A stretch of DNA of 64,000 nucleotides from the NCBI GenBank assembly GCA_902761355.1, contig CACWJY010000002.1, forward strand, positions 88,233 through 152,232, read 5' to 3'. A program made the position numbers and the translations under genes. Numbering within the stretch: the first letter of the stretch is position 1; every line of letters starts with the position of its first letter. Source of the stretch: Fibrobacter succinogenes (GTDB lineage Bacteria > Fibrobacterota > Fibrobacteria > Fibrobacterales > Fibrobacteraceae). Shown one piece after another: positions 7,332-15,519 of the stretch. Below the pieces are notes generated by a model. The model saw only the letters and a program-made list of their open reading frames with translations. It did not search any database and was not told the origin of the DNA.

Positions 7332-9692
7332 TTAAAGTCCCAGCTGAACTTCGACACCGAACTGCACATAGAGTCCCATGCCCTTCGCCATAAACGGCAC
7401 CAAGTCATAGCCATCGGCAGAATCGTCGTTGTTGTCGCGGGTCACCCATGAGCGTTCGCGGCCATTCTCGCCGCCCAAGAACTTAAGCGCATCCACATCA
7501 AGGTTAGCAAAGATGTTGTCAACCTCCACATAGAAACGGGCGCTCCTAAAGATATACTTGCTGCTCACGAGATCCAGATTGACGCGGGCATCGGTACGGA
7601 ACATATCGGTAAACTCGTTGTAATCCTTGAGCTCACGCGTGCCATTGCTACGGTTCATCGCATTAGACGGAGTAATGGCATAATAATACATCGGACGGTG
7701 AAGTGCCGCATGATGCGTAATAATCACAGACACAATGGAATCCTTGCGCGGGTAGTAACGGAAGTGCGAAAGAATATCTAAGCGAGAATTTGCTTCCCAC
7801 GGGAGCGACTTGCCGCCTTTCAGTTCGTATTCACCATACACAGAACTCACGTTCGTCGCCATCGAAAAATGATGCGAGGTCTTGAATTCGACCGTTCCCG
7901 AAGCGCCGGCAACCCACGCATAGTCAATCGGAGTCACATCGTTATACTGAGCATACGCCTTGGGGAGCGGCAAGAGCGGGTCAGGATAGTAACGTCCAAA
8001 GCCGGAGCCCTGCGCCACCAGATACTTAGAATTGTAACCTAAGCCAAGCTTACCAGACATTCCCGATTCAAGTCGGCCCGTCAAATCGCCTTTATCATAA
8101 TAAGGTTTCCAGTCGCTGCGGTATGCCGCATTTGCAAACAGGCGCCAGTAGGCGGTATCGACCTTAGACAAATTCTGTTCAAAATCTAACGAGGCCGTAG
8201 GTGCCGCATCATGTTCACCCAAATCGGCGATTGCACCCACCGAAAGAATTTTCTGCGAGTAATCATTCTGCCAATTTAAACGGCTTGCTCCCGACCAGAC
8301 TCCCGCATTAAAGTCATCCGATTGTGTACCACCAAAATCAGGATACTTACGCTCTACAATATGGTGTTCATAAAGCAAGGCGTTGCTCAACTTAGAACCA
8401 AGAATCGATCCCTTAAAGTTCTTGTCCAATCCAGCCGTCAAAGTCGTATGGGTCTGTTCATAGCCATCAATAAAGGTCGCCGATTCCTTAGAATTCGCCG
8501 TGCTACGGAATCCCGTGGTATCACGCAGCGTATCGCCAAGGACTTCACGCACAACACCCGCATGCATAGACGTTCCAAAGCGGGAATTATATTCGGCACC
8601 CACGACCAAGTACTGCTGTTTACCCTCGATAATGTCAATCGAATTCACCTGGTCATAAGCACTCGATGTGTCCTGGCGAATGCTGTATTCGTCCGAACTG
8701 TACAAAGTACGCAAAGCCCAGGTATTTCCACTGCTGTCAGAACCATTAAACTGAGCATACACGTCAAATGCCGTAAGGTCAAACGGGTCAGAAGACTTTA
8801 CGTTACAGTTGTCTACGCAGTCACCATCACGCTTGCGGAACTCGGTAAAGAACTTTTCGCCCAAGTTCTTGAGCATTTCGTCATCAAGCCTACGGAATCC
8901 AAAACGGAAACTGTCCCAGAACAGCCACGGAGCGTCGACCACGACTTCTTGCAACGTGATACCGGCCGTCCCCTTAAGGCCCCAGTCCCCCTTAGTCTGC
9001 TCTGGAATGTACTGCACAGATGTCGCCAAGCCCTGACCAATCGGGCCTTCACCATAGTGGTCATGAATTTCGATGCCACTCAAAATATGCGGATTCACTA
9101 CCGAAAGGTTACCGGGAAAGCCAACATCCAGATGACGCATATTAGGAATACGGAGTCTTCCCAAATGGTAAGCCACGTCGCCTGCACGGGAACCGTCATA
9201 ATAAAGGGCGCTGCTAAAATCCTTCTGTCCCGAAATACCCGGCATCTGGCTCAAGTGTTCCGTCACATCAAAACGCATACCGGCCGCATCTTCAAGCTTA
9301 TCCAGATTTACCTTGCGTTCAAAAGTCCATTGTACCTTATCGCCACCGCCACCAATCACGGTACTTGTGCCCAAATTGCGCACATCGTTCATCGTCTGCA
9401 TGGTAACGACCATATCAAAGAGGTCAGCAAAGTCCTGCAGTTCTACCTGAACGCTATCAAAGCCCTCTTTCTTGAAAACAAGTACGGCATTCTTAGAATC
9501 GACCGTCAGTTCAAAGCGTCCCTCAGAATTGGTCTCTCCCAACTTTTTGCCCGAAACATAGGTAATGGTCGCATCCTTAACCGGCAAGTCAGTTTCGGAT
9601 TCCAAAACCACACCCACAATTAGGGTCGGAGTCGCAGCAAACAGGGCGGCCGCAAAAAACAGGATAAAGGCGATCAGCGAACGGAACTTCAT
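7332..9692 (-). CDS. TonB-dependent receptor-like outer-membrane protein
   Basis: A 786-residue outer-membrane protein. After a signal peptide (residues 1-19) comes a carboxypeptidase-regulatory-like domain (about 22-95, with DLPVKDATITYVSGKKLGETN), then a plug-like region (about 125-240: LSQMPGISGQKDFSSALYYDG and VVNPHILSGIEIHDHYGEG), then a long beta-barrel to the end. A cysteine pair (DCVDNC) sits in an extracellular-loop position near residue 294. No clear TonB box is visible, and the substrate is unknown. It lies between the FISUMP lipoprotein gene (21-bp gap) and the dipeptidase gene, probably in one transcript. Some Fibrobacter proteins of this type may be assembly or transport receptors without TonB; that cannot be decided here. 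Confidence 0.8.
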   Translation of the reverse strand: MKFRSLIAFILFFAAALFAATPTLIVGVVLESETDLPVKDATITYVSGKKLGETNSEGRFELTVDSKNAVLVFKKEGFDSVQVELQDFADLFDMVVTMQTMNDVRNLGTSTVIGGGGDKVQWTFERKVNLDKLEDAAGMRFDVTEHLSQMPGISGQKDFSSALYYDGSRAGDVAYHLGRLRIPNMRHLDVGFPGNLSVVNPHILSGIEIHDHYGEGPIGQGLATSVQYIPEQTKGDWGLKGTAGITLQEVVVDAPWLFWDSFRFGFRRLDDEMLKNLGEKFFTEFRKRDGDCVDNCNVKSSDPFDLTAFDVYAQFNGSDSSGNTWALRTLYSSDEYSIRQDTSSAYDQVNSIDIIEGKQQYLVVGAEYNSRFGTSMHAGVVREVLGDTLRDTTGFRSTANSKESATFIDGYEQTHTTLTAGLDKNFKGSILGSKLSNALLYEHHIVERKYPDFGGTQSDDFNAGVWSGASRLNWQNDYSQKILSVGAIADLGEHDAAPTASLDFEQNLSKVDTAYWRLFANAAYRSDWKPYYDKGDLTGRLESGMSGKLGLGYNSKYLVAQGSGFGRYYPDPLLPLPKAYAQYNDVTPIDYAWVAGASGTVEFKTSHHFSMATNVSSVYGEYELKGGKSLPWEANSRLDILSHFRYYPRKDSIVSVIITHHAALHRPMYYYAITPSNAMNRSNGTRELKDYNEFTDMFRTDARVNLDLVSSKYIFRSARFYVEVDNIFANLDVDALKFLGGENGRERSWVTRDNNDDSADGYDLVPFMAKGMGLYVQFGVEVQLGL

Positions 9693-9713
9693 AATTTATA
9701 AAATAGAAAACTA

Positions 9714-12332
9714 TCAATCTTTCAGACAACGAATATAAAAGGAATCCGCTGTACTGCGCGGGCTATCATCTGAAAAAGCGTCTGACGTAGTCAAATATTT
9801 GGGAACATTTTGCATCGAACCGTTATTCATGACCCAATACGACACGCTCACACCAACATTCCTATACTCCCCGTTATACCATAAATACCCCCCCGGCACT
9901 GCAGCAAAGCCATAATAATCATTTCCTGCACCTGTTGTACCCCATAAATAGGACGACTTCAAATATTTTCCAACGGTATTTTTGGACAAAGCCTGATCAT
10001 CGTAGATATAATCATACAATGTCGCCCAATCAGATGACGACGGAACATGCCATCCAGAGAAACACGCCGTTTTTGCAGCAGACGAACTATAAACCCTCCC
10101 ATACTTTTCACAATTTTCCGACTGTTTATTTGCACAACTCGAGCCGGAACTAGCATAATTTAAATTCTGGGCAAGCCATGTCTGTGTACCGATAGTCACC
10201 GTCCGGTACACCTGAGTGTCACGAACATCCAAATACTCACCATATTTACCGGCAGCCAGCATTTTTTGATTCAGGAACTCGGTCGTCACGCAATTATACT
10301 TCGTGCAATCGTATTTTGCATTTTGCGAAGACACACTACTGCTCGACTTCGGCGCAGCAACAGAAGAACTACTCGATTTTACTATCGTCGAGCTACTTGA
10401 CACCGGAATCACCGTTGCGTTCCCTTTTAAGCAACGAACAGACATTCCCCAAGTACCAGCATTAGAATCCTTATAATCATACAACGTTGTATTATCGCTC
10501 AAAAGGCAACGATATCTATTTTCTTCAGAGGTCCAATATACGCCATGCGTCGAAGACCCACAGAAGAGAACACTTCCAAAAAAGTGGCTAGGCAATCCCG
10601 AAAAACCGACCAAATTCGTTCCCGGCGTTCCCGTCCATACATTCTTGGCCTTCAAACTAGTACCTACTCCTTCAGTGCCATTTATGCCATCGACATAGGA
10701 GCCCAATTCATTCCATTCCGATTCACTGGGTAAATGCCAGCCCGTTGGGCATACATCTACAGCTTCACTTTGTAGGTATAGCCGTCCTAACGTTTTGCAA
10801 CTATCTGTATTACTATTATAGCATCGACTTTTTGCACTTGCATAATTCAAATTTTGAGCCATCCATGTTTGCGAACCGATTTCGATAGTTCTATACACCT
10901 GATTATCACGTGTGTCTAAATATTCTCCATACATACCAGAAGCAAGCTTATCTTGATCTAAATATGCCGTTGTTACGCAATCGTACAGAGAACAATCGTA
11001 CTTTGTATTGAGCACAGCACTGCTTGATGACGGAGCCACACTGCTCGACGATTTTGCTACGCTACTAGACGATTTCGCCACGCTGCTAGATGACTTAGCA
11101 ACGCTACTTGACGATTTTGCGATGCTACTAGAAGACTTAGCAACGCTACTTGACGATGGAGCCACGCTGCTAGAGGATTTTGCAGCAATACTTGATGAAG
11201 AAGCTATACTGCTTGAAGATTTTACGACACCACTTGATGAAGACTTTACACTGTCAGAAGATCCTGCAGCAATGCTACTCGACGAAGCAGCACTGTTGGA
11301 GGACCTTGCCTCCATACTACTAGACAAGGCCACAACACTACTAGAAGATATTGTAGAATCAGAGCTTGACAAAACAGCATTACTAGAAAATATGGCACTA
11401 GCCAACGAATCGTCTACACTAGAAGACAAATCACTACTTGACGACGCATCCATACTAGAAGACAGATTTAAGTCCGTCGTATCTTTTTCGATATCTTCAT
11501 CTTCCAGCTGCACGGCCGAAGAACGATCTACATAAGGCTCTGTAATTTCGCCCTGAATACAACGGATAGCTGCTCTTGGGTTATTGGAGTAATTCATGTC
11601 AGAATTTTCAACAAAATCATCGTTTTCAAACGAAAGCTTGTAACCCACAAGCATCGTCGTCAACATCGCCTTCGCCAAAACCGTGTCGGCAATACCCCAA
11701 AAATAGGCATCAGCCCCAACATCACAGCTAGAAGTCCAGCAAACTCCAGAAGGGAGTGCGCTAAATCCATACGGATTGTCTCCGGTCGCAACGGCAAAAT
11801 GCAGGTCATTATTAGCATCCTGAATCATTTTGCCCTCTTTATACCAGCCTTCGGAAGCCTTTAAAATTTTTCCGACTTCATCTTTATCATAAGCATTGGC
11901 CACATAATCAATTAGGGTTTTCCAGTCACTCTTATTCGGTACACGCCATCCCTCAGGGCACAGCGACCTAAGTTTATCGAACACATCTTTTTGAGTCGAA
12001 TCGTCTATATGAATCACCCTCAAAATACTATTAGCATCATATAAACGGCCATACTTTTCACATAGGGAATCCTTGTCCGCAGGGCATTTTCCCTTTCCAT
12101 CGTTGTAATTCAGATTTTGAGCAAACCATGTCTGCGAACCAATCTGAACGACCTCATAAGACTGCTTATCGCGTTTATCGGTAATGGTATTCGCCCCACC
12201 ATTCGAGGGCGACAAAAACACTTCAGAAACAGCGGCTTCGTATTTGTCGGAGTAATCCCCTTGATAGTCCGTACAGGCCATAAGGGCGAAAGATACCGAG
12301 GCTCCCACAACTGCTATTAATAAATTTTTCAT
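9714..12332 (-). CDS. FISUMP-domain lipoprotein with three domains and Ser-rich linkers
   Basis: An 872-residue surface lipoprotein. The lipobox LMAC puts the lipidated Cys at residue 20. Three copies of the Fibrobacter FISUMP domain can be followed by the core string QTW(F/M/L)AQNLNY: the first spans about 50-265 (core at 67-76), the second about 450-640 and the third about 675-872. Each continues with GRLY/GRVY, CP.GW.(V/L)P and a final IRC or VRC string. A long spacer (about 290-445) is almost entirely Ser with Ala/Val/Lys, in repeats such as VAKSSSS, and a shorter Ser linker (about 645-672) precedes domain 3. The family is abundant in Fibrobacter and of unknown function, possibly surface binding. 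The gene follows the broken coiled-coil gene by 9 bp. Confidence 0.9.
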   Translation of the reverse strand: MKNLLIAVVGASVSFALMACTDYQGDYSDKYEAAVSEVFLSPSNGGANTITDKRDKQSYEVVQIGSQTWFAQNLNYNDGKGKCPADKDSLCEKYGRLYDANSILRVIHIDDSTQKDVFDKLRSLCPEGWRVPNKSDWKTLIDYVANAYDKDEVGKILKASEGWYKEGKMIQDANNDLHFAVATGDNPYGFSALPSGVCWTSSCDVGADAYFWGIADTVLAKAMLTTMLVGYKLSFENDDFVENSDMNYSNNPRAAIRCIQGEITEPYVDRSSAVQLEDEDIEKDTTDLNLSSSMDASSSSDLSSSVDDSLASAIFSSNAVLSSSDSTISSSSVVALSSSMEARSSNSAASSSSIAAGSSDSVKSSSSGVVKSSSSIASSSSIAAKSSSSVAPSSSSVAKSSSSIAKSSSSVAKSSSSVAKSSSSVAKSSSSVAPSSSSAVLNTKYDCSLYDCVTTAYLDQDKLASGMYGEYLDTRDNQVYRTIEIGSQTWMAQNLNYASAKSRCYNSNTDSCKTLGRLYLQSEAVDVCPTGWHLPSESEWNELGSYVDGINGTEGVGTSLKAKNVWTGTPGTNLVGFSGLPSHFFGSVLFCGSSTHGVYWTSEENRYRCLLSDNTTLYDYKDSNAGTWGMSVRCLKGNATVIPVSSSSTIVKSSSSSVAAPKSSSSVSSQNAKYDCTKYNCVTTEFLNQKMLAAGKYGEYLDVRDTQVYRTVTIGTQTWLAQNLNYASSGSSCANKQSENCEKYGRVYSSSAAKTACFSGWHVPSSSDWATLYDYIYDDQALSKNTVGKYLKSSYLWGTTGAGNDYYGFAAVPGGYLWYNGEYRNVGVSVSYWVMNNGSMQNVPKYLTTSDAFSDDSPRSTADSFYIRCLKD

Positions 12333-12341
12333 ATAAAGTTC

Positions 12342-13238
12342 CTAAAATACAATGGATACGCCTACACAAACAAGGCCTGCCGCGGCGATACCGATAGACA
12401 CCGCTCTAAGGGTTTGGTACTTTCCGGCATCATCGTAATTTTTATCAAATTCCTTTTTGTCCGCAGGAGCCTTTTTAGTTGCTTCCTTAGCCTTGGCGTC
12501 AAACACATACGTCATGACGCCTCCAGCTACAGCAGCAACAGAACCAATTGATATCGGCACCCAATGGATTCTTTTTCCGCCAGAAGATTTTTTGCTATCA
12601 TCCGATGACTTTTGTGCAGCACTTTTCGCAGCCGCTTTAGCCTGTTCTTCTTTTTTCTGCGATTCAGCAATCTTTCGTTTTTCAGCTTCTTCTTTCGCTT
12701 TGCGTTCCGTTTCTAGCTTGGCCTTTCGTTCGGCCTCTTCTTTCGCCTTGCGTTCCGCTTCTAGCTTGGCCTTTCGCTCAGCCTCTTCTTTCGCCTTGCG
12801 TTCCGCCTCCAGCTTGGCCTTTCGCTCGGCCTCTTCTTTCGCCTTGCGTTCTGCCTCTAGCTTGGCCTTTCGCTCGGCCTCTTCTTTTGCCTTGCGTTCC
12901 GCCTCTAACTAGGCCTTTCGGTCAGCTTCTTCTTTAAGCCTACGTTCTTCTTCCCATTTCGCTTTGAGTTCGGCTTCTTTCTTTTCGCGTTCTACGCGTT
13001 CCGCTTCTTTCTTTTTCTTAAGTTCGGCTTCTTCCTTGGCCTTACGTTTGGCAGCTTCTTTACGTGCTACCTCGGCATCAGATTCAACTTTCTGCTTTTT
13101 TTCTTGTACGGTCGGAGCAGAATACTCGTCTGGGGTATCCCATCCATCCGAAGTTACGTCATCATCATCCCAAATGTCTGCATATGCAGCATTACAAAGA
13201 AAAAGACCAAGAACAATCGCTAAAAGCCGACATTTCAT
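12342..13238 (-). pseudogene. Exported coiled-coil protein gene broken by an in-frame TAG
   Basis: One reading frame of 299 codons is interrupted only by a TAG at codon 110 (12909-12911). The first part has a signal peptide (MKCRLLAIVLGLFLCNAAYA), an acidic stretch and a Lys/Glu/Arg coiled coil. After the stop the same frame continues through 48-bp repeats encoding LEAERKAKEEAERKAK units, then a Ser/Lys linker and a C-terminal domain with two hydrophobic segments (VPISIGSVAAVAGGVM and a final GIAAAGLVCVGVSIVF). Neighbouring repeat copies have AAG (Lys) where the TAG stands, so a single A-to-T change explains the break. It may be a real pseudogene, a strain polymorphism or a sequencing error in repetitive DNA. 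Without the stop it would be a 298-residue periplasmic or envelope protein co-transcribed with the FISUMP gene. Confidence 0.75.
12690..12920 (-). repeat. 48-bp coding tandem repeat, nearly five copies
   Basis: The motif AGCTTGGCCTTTCG recurs at about 12715, 12763, 12811 and 12859, with a degenerate fifth copy at about 12907, giving an exact 48-bp period. On the minus strand each unit encodes 16 residues (LEAERKAKEEAERKAK), that is, heptad-like charged coiled coil. Copies differ by a few silent or conservative changes. The fifth copy carries the A-to-T change that makes the TAG stop. Confidence 0.85.
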
Positions 13239-13270
13239 TTTGTTTACCTTAAAATGATCTTATTCAAAAG

Positions 13271-13293
13271 AGTGCCCCATTATTTGGGGCACT
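13271..13293 (-). terminator. Hairpin after the small lipoprotein gene
   Basis: A 9-bp perfect stem (AGTGCCCCA with its complement TGGGGCACT) around TTATT, followed on the minus strand by CTTTTGAAT. It lies 30 bp past the stop of the lipoprotein gene at 13324 and before the broken coiled-coil gene. Confidence 0.6.
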
Positions 13294-13323
13294 TTCTAAA
13301 GATTCTCTAATAGAGATCCCGAA

Positions 13324-13884
13324 CTAGCGGCTATAGTAGGCATTACCCTGCACACCACCTTCATTAGAAGAAGATGCTTCGGAGCTGTACTGCTGATATT
13401 CAGGAGCCGATTCAGAAGACGATGTTGCAGCAGGCTTCATGATGATTCCATCCGGAACAAGAGCCGGGCCCTTTTCGACATCCTGAGCCACGGTAGGTCC
13501 TTCACCATAAACCGTAACCCACTTCGAGGTTTCTTCCGGAGAAATGGCAACATAGTCAATAGCAAGACCAGAGTACTTACAATACTGCTTTTCAACCATG
13601 CCGTTCTTTTCCTGGTGGAATTCCATACGGACACGATAGATATCCTTGGCTTCAGGCTTCTTGGAGCTTACAAACTTAACGAAGTCGACCTCAGAGCAAG
13701 GACCATCCTGCTTGAAGAATACGGGACCAAGAACAACGGCCTTAAGTCCACCGTATGCACGAATCTGAGTGGTTTCCTTGTGAGAGATGTCGTTCATTTT
13801 GTCAACTTTTGTTGTCGATACAGTCGCACATCCGCTTAAAGCAAACATGGCAGCCACCGAAGCCAAAAGAATCACCTTTTTCAT
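13324..13884 (-). CDS. Hypothetical lipoprotein
   Basis: A 186-residue lipoprotein of unknown function. The signal MKKVILLASVAAMFALSGC has a textbook lipobox (LSGC, Cys at 19). The middle part is a mixed alpha/beta domain with two Cys (QDGPCSEV and EKQYCKYS) that could form a disulfide in the periplasm. The C-terminus is Ser/Gln/Tyr-rich (SSSESAPEYQQYSSEASSS), the linker style of this genome. The ATG at 13884 is preceded by GGAAGG. A hairpin terminator follows, so it looks monocistronic. No family could be recognised. Confidence 0.7.
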   Translation of the reverse strand: MKKVILLASVAAMFALSGCATVSTTKVDKMNDISHKETTQIRAYGGLKAVVLGPVFFKQDGPCSEVDFVKFVSSKKPEAKDIYRVRMEFHQEKNGMVEKQYCKYSGLAIDYVAISPEETSKWVTVYGEGPTVAQDVEKGPALVPDGIIMKPAATSSSESAPEYQQYSSEASSSNEGGVQGNAYYSR

Positions 13885-13973
13885 TTTTACCTTCCTTGTT
13901 GTGATATTTTTTTTACATTAAAGATAACAACCTATCCCTCTTTTGTCACCTTATTTGTATATTTTTTAACACA

Positions 13974-14765
13974 ATGCTCGACATATACCTAGTACAAATG
14001 GACATCAAACCCAACGACAAAGCCAAGAACTTTGCCAAGGTCCTTGAACTAACTGCCCAAATTTCAAAAAAAACGAGCGATTCTGTTCCTGGAGTTATAA
14101 TCCTCCCCGAGATGTTTGCAACGGGCTACCTTCCCCTACACCCAGAAAGTGCCGCCGAGGACTTTTCGACCAGAGACTCCGGTGAAACGGCCCTTTTTCT
14201 GTCTGATCTCGCAAACAAAACCGGATGCTACATCATGGGTGCCGGGATAGCCCTAAATAAGAACCCCAGCCAAAAGCTTTTAAACCACGCCAGCATTTTT
14301 TCGCCGAATCATTCTCAAGAATTTGCCCACTACGACAAGCGTCAACCGTTCTTTATGGAACAAGGCAAATTCGACGCGGGCGAAAAAGTTAATTTATTTG
14401 AAATTCAAAACTGGAACGTTGCGGCAACCATCTGTTTTGACTTACGTTTTCCAGAGCTCTACCGAGATGCAGTAAAAGCAGGAGCAAGGCTCATTACCGT
14501 TCAAGCCGCATGGCCCGCCACACGAATCGCCCACTGGAAAACGCTACTGCAAGCCCGCGCTATCGAGAACCAGGTGTATATCGCAGCAGTCAACAGCGTC
14601 TCCAGCGACGGAACATACAATGGATGTTCTATGGTCGTTGACCCCAAAGGGAACATTATTGCATCGGCCATAGATTCTAAAGAACAAATCATCTATGCAC
14701 GCATAGAATCGGCCCCTCAAGAAAAATACCGTAATGATTTTCCCGTTTTAAAGGGAATTCTCTAA
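13974..14765 (+). CDS. Nitrilase-superfamily omega-amidase (YafV/Nit2-like)
   Basis: A 263-residue carbon-nitrogen hydrolase. The catalytic triad is visible: Glu46 in IILPEMFATGY, Lys122 in YDKRQPF and Cys154 in ATICFDLRFPELYRD. The FATGY and YDKR...F strings and the length match the omega-amidase branch, which hydrolyses 2-oxoglutaramate or 2-oxosuccinamate and so recycles the products of glutamine transaminases; other small amides are possible. The ATG at 13974 has no ribosome binding site; TATATT at 13958-13963 suggests a transcript that starts within a few bases of the ATG. It stands alone between a divergent lipoprotein gene and the next plus-strand operon. Confidence 0.85.
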   Translation: MLDIYLVQMDIKPNDKAKNFAKVLELTAQISKKTSDSVPGVIILPEMFATGYLPLHPESAAEDFSTRDSGETALFLSDLANKTGCYIMGAGIALNKNPSQKLLNHASIFSPNHSQEFAHYDKRQPFFMEQGKFDAGEKVNLFEIQNWNVAATICFDLRFPELYRDAVKAGARLITVQAAWPATRIAHWKTLLQARAIENQVYIAAVNSVSSDGTYNGCSMVVDPKGNIIASAIDSKEQIIYARIESAPQEKYRNDFPVLKGIL

Positions 14766-14908
14766 TTTAAAGTTCCGTAAAACAGACTATTCCATTTTAG
14801 AGTGTTTTTTATCACATTTTCTCCATTTTTCTCAAGTTCGTTTAATTCACGGACTATCAACAAGTTAGCCTCATTATAGCCAAATCCGATAAAAAAAAGG
14901 CATCATTT

Positions 14909-14937
14909 TTGACATTGAAATGTCAGAAATATATTGT
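14909..14937 (+). promoter_or_regulatory. Promoter with palindromic operator before the small-protein operon
   Basis: TTGACA (14909-14914) and TATTGT (14932-14937) are 17 bp apart, a near-consensus sigma-70 promoter about 50 bp upstream of the ATG at 14987. A perfect inverted repeat TGACATT-GA-AATGTCA (14910-14925) covers the -35 box, where a bound dimer would block RNA polymerase. Confidence 0.55.
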
Positions 14938-14986
14938 ATCTTTATGAGCATAAACAACCGACCAAGTCTAAGTGTAAGGTAAAAAC

Positions 14987-15118
14987 ATGTCGAACACAAA
15001 CAGACTCCAATATGCAAAGGCGCTCATCAAAGCAGGCATCACGCGAGAACTGATTCTCAAGATCACAGCGATTTCGAGCTATCAGTATTCGCAGATTGAA
15101 CGCGAACTCGCTGCATAG
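14987..15118 (+). CDS. 43-residue helical small protein
   Basis: A short gene encoding MSNTNRLQYAKALIKAG and then a stretch predicted helical with a helix-turn-helix feel (ITRELILKITAISSYQYSQI), ending at a TAG. An AAGG about 7 nt before the ATG and a well-formed upstream promoter support translation. The next gene starts 11-17 bp after its stop and maltokinase follows, so the three probably share a transcript. A DNA-binding or leader role is possible; no family was recognised. Confidence 0.55.
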   Translation: MSNTNRLQYAKALIKAGITRELILKITAISSYQYSQIERELAA

Positions 15119-15135
15119 GAATTTGCGTCTTGCAA

Positions 15136-15489
15136 ATGGTGTTAGTCATTCCAGCACAGCCCGCCACCTCAAACGAGGAAAGGCAAGCTGTGCTTTTTAG
15201 TTGCTACAGGGACGGATCCCTTTTGCTTGACGCCAAGGACGGCAAAAAGCCCGCACGTTTTTTTCTTAAGCCCCATGACCGTTTTCCCTGGGACCAGTTT
15301 TTACCCAAGCTTCTTGTAAACTGGCAACTTTCAGACTACAAGGATATCCCTAAAGAATTCAAGCCTCAAAGAAGGATTCCCGATTTTATAATTGACGGGA
15401 TTCTCAAAGAGCCCCTTGAAATACAGCTTAAAATTTTAGCAACCTTAAGAAGCCAAGGCTACTTTCCGTCCCTTTCCAATAGAAAGTAA
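15136..15489 (+). CDS. Hypothetical protein, 117 aa
   Basis: A small soluble protein of unknown function, without signal peptide or membrane segment. The N-terminal half looks like a beta-rich domain (AVLFSCYRDGSLLLDAKDG) and the C-terminal half is helical (EPLEIQLKILATLRSQGY). The ATG at 15136 was chosen; a TTG 6 nt upstream is also in frame. It lies between the 43-residue protein and maltokinase on the same strand with short gaps, which suggests, but does not show, a link to alpha-glucan metabolism. Confidence 0.6.
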   Translation: MVLVIPAQPATSNEERQAVLFSCYRDGSLLLDAKDGKKPARFFLKPHDRFPWDQFLPKLLVNWQLSDYKDIPKEFKPQRRIPDFIIDGILKEPLEIQLKILATLRSQGYFPSLSNRK

Positions 15490-15519
15490 CAACCGTTTCT
15501 ACAAAACCGATTATCTGTC

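Noticed and set aside
6590..7414. Vancomycin-resistance cluster suggested by the VanX-like protein
   Set aside because: No vanH, vanA/B or VanR/S-type genes nearby, and the protein appears exported, unlike resistance VanX.
11008..11535. Open frame on the plus strand in the Ser-stalk region, with many Leu/Asp repeats
   Set aside because: It is the complement of the Ser-rich repeats of the FISUMP lipoprotein.
12690..12920. Possible CRISPR array from regular 48-bp repeats
   Set aside because: There are no spacers; units are contiguous and encode a charged coiled coil.
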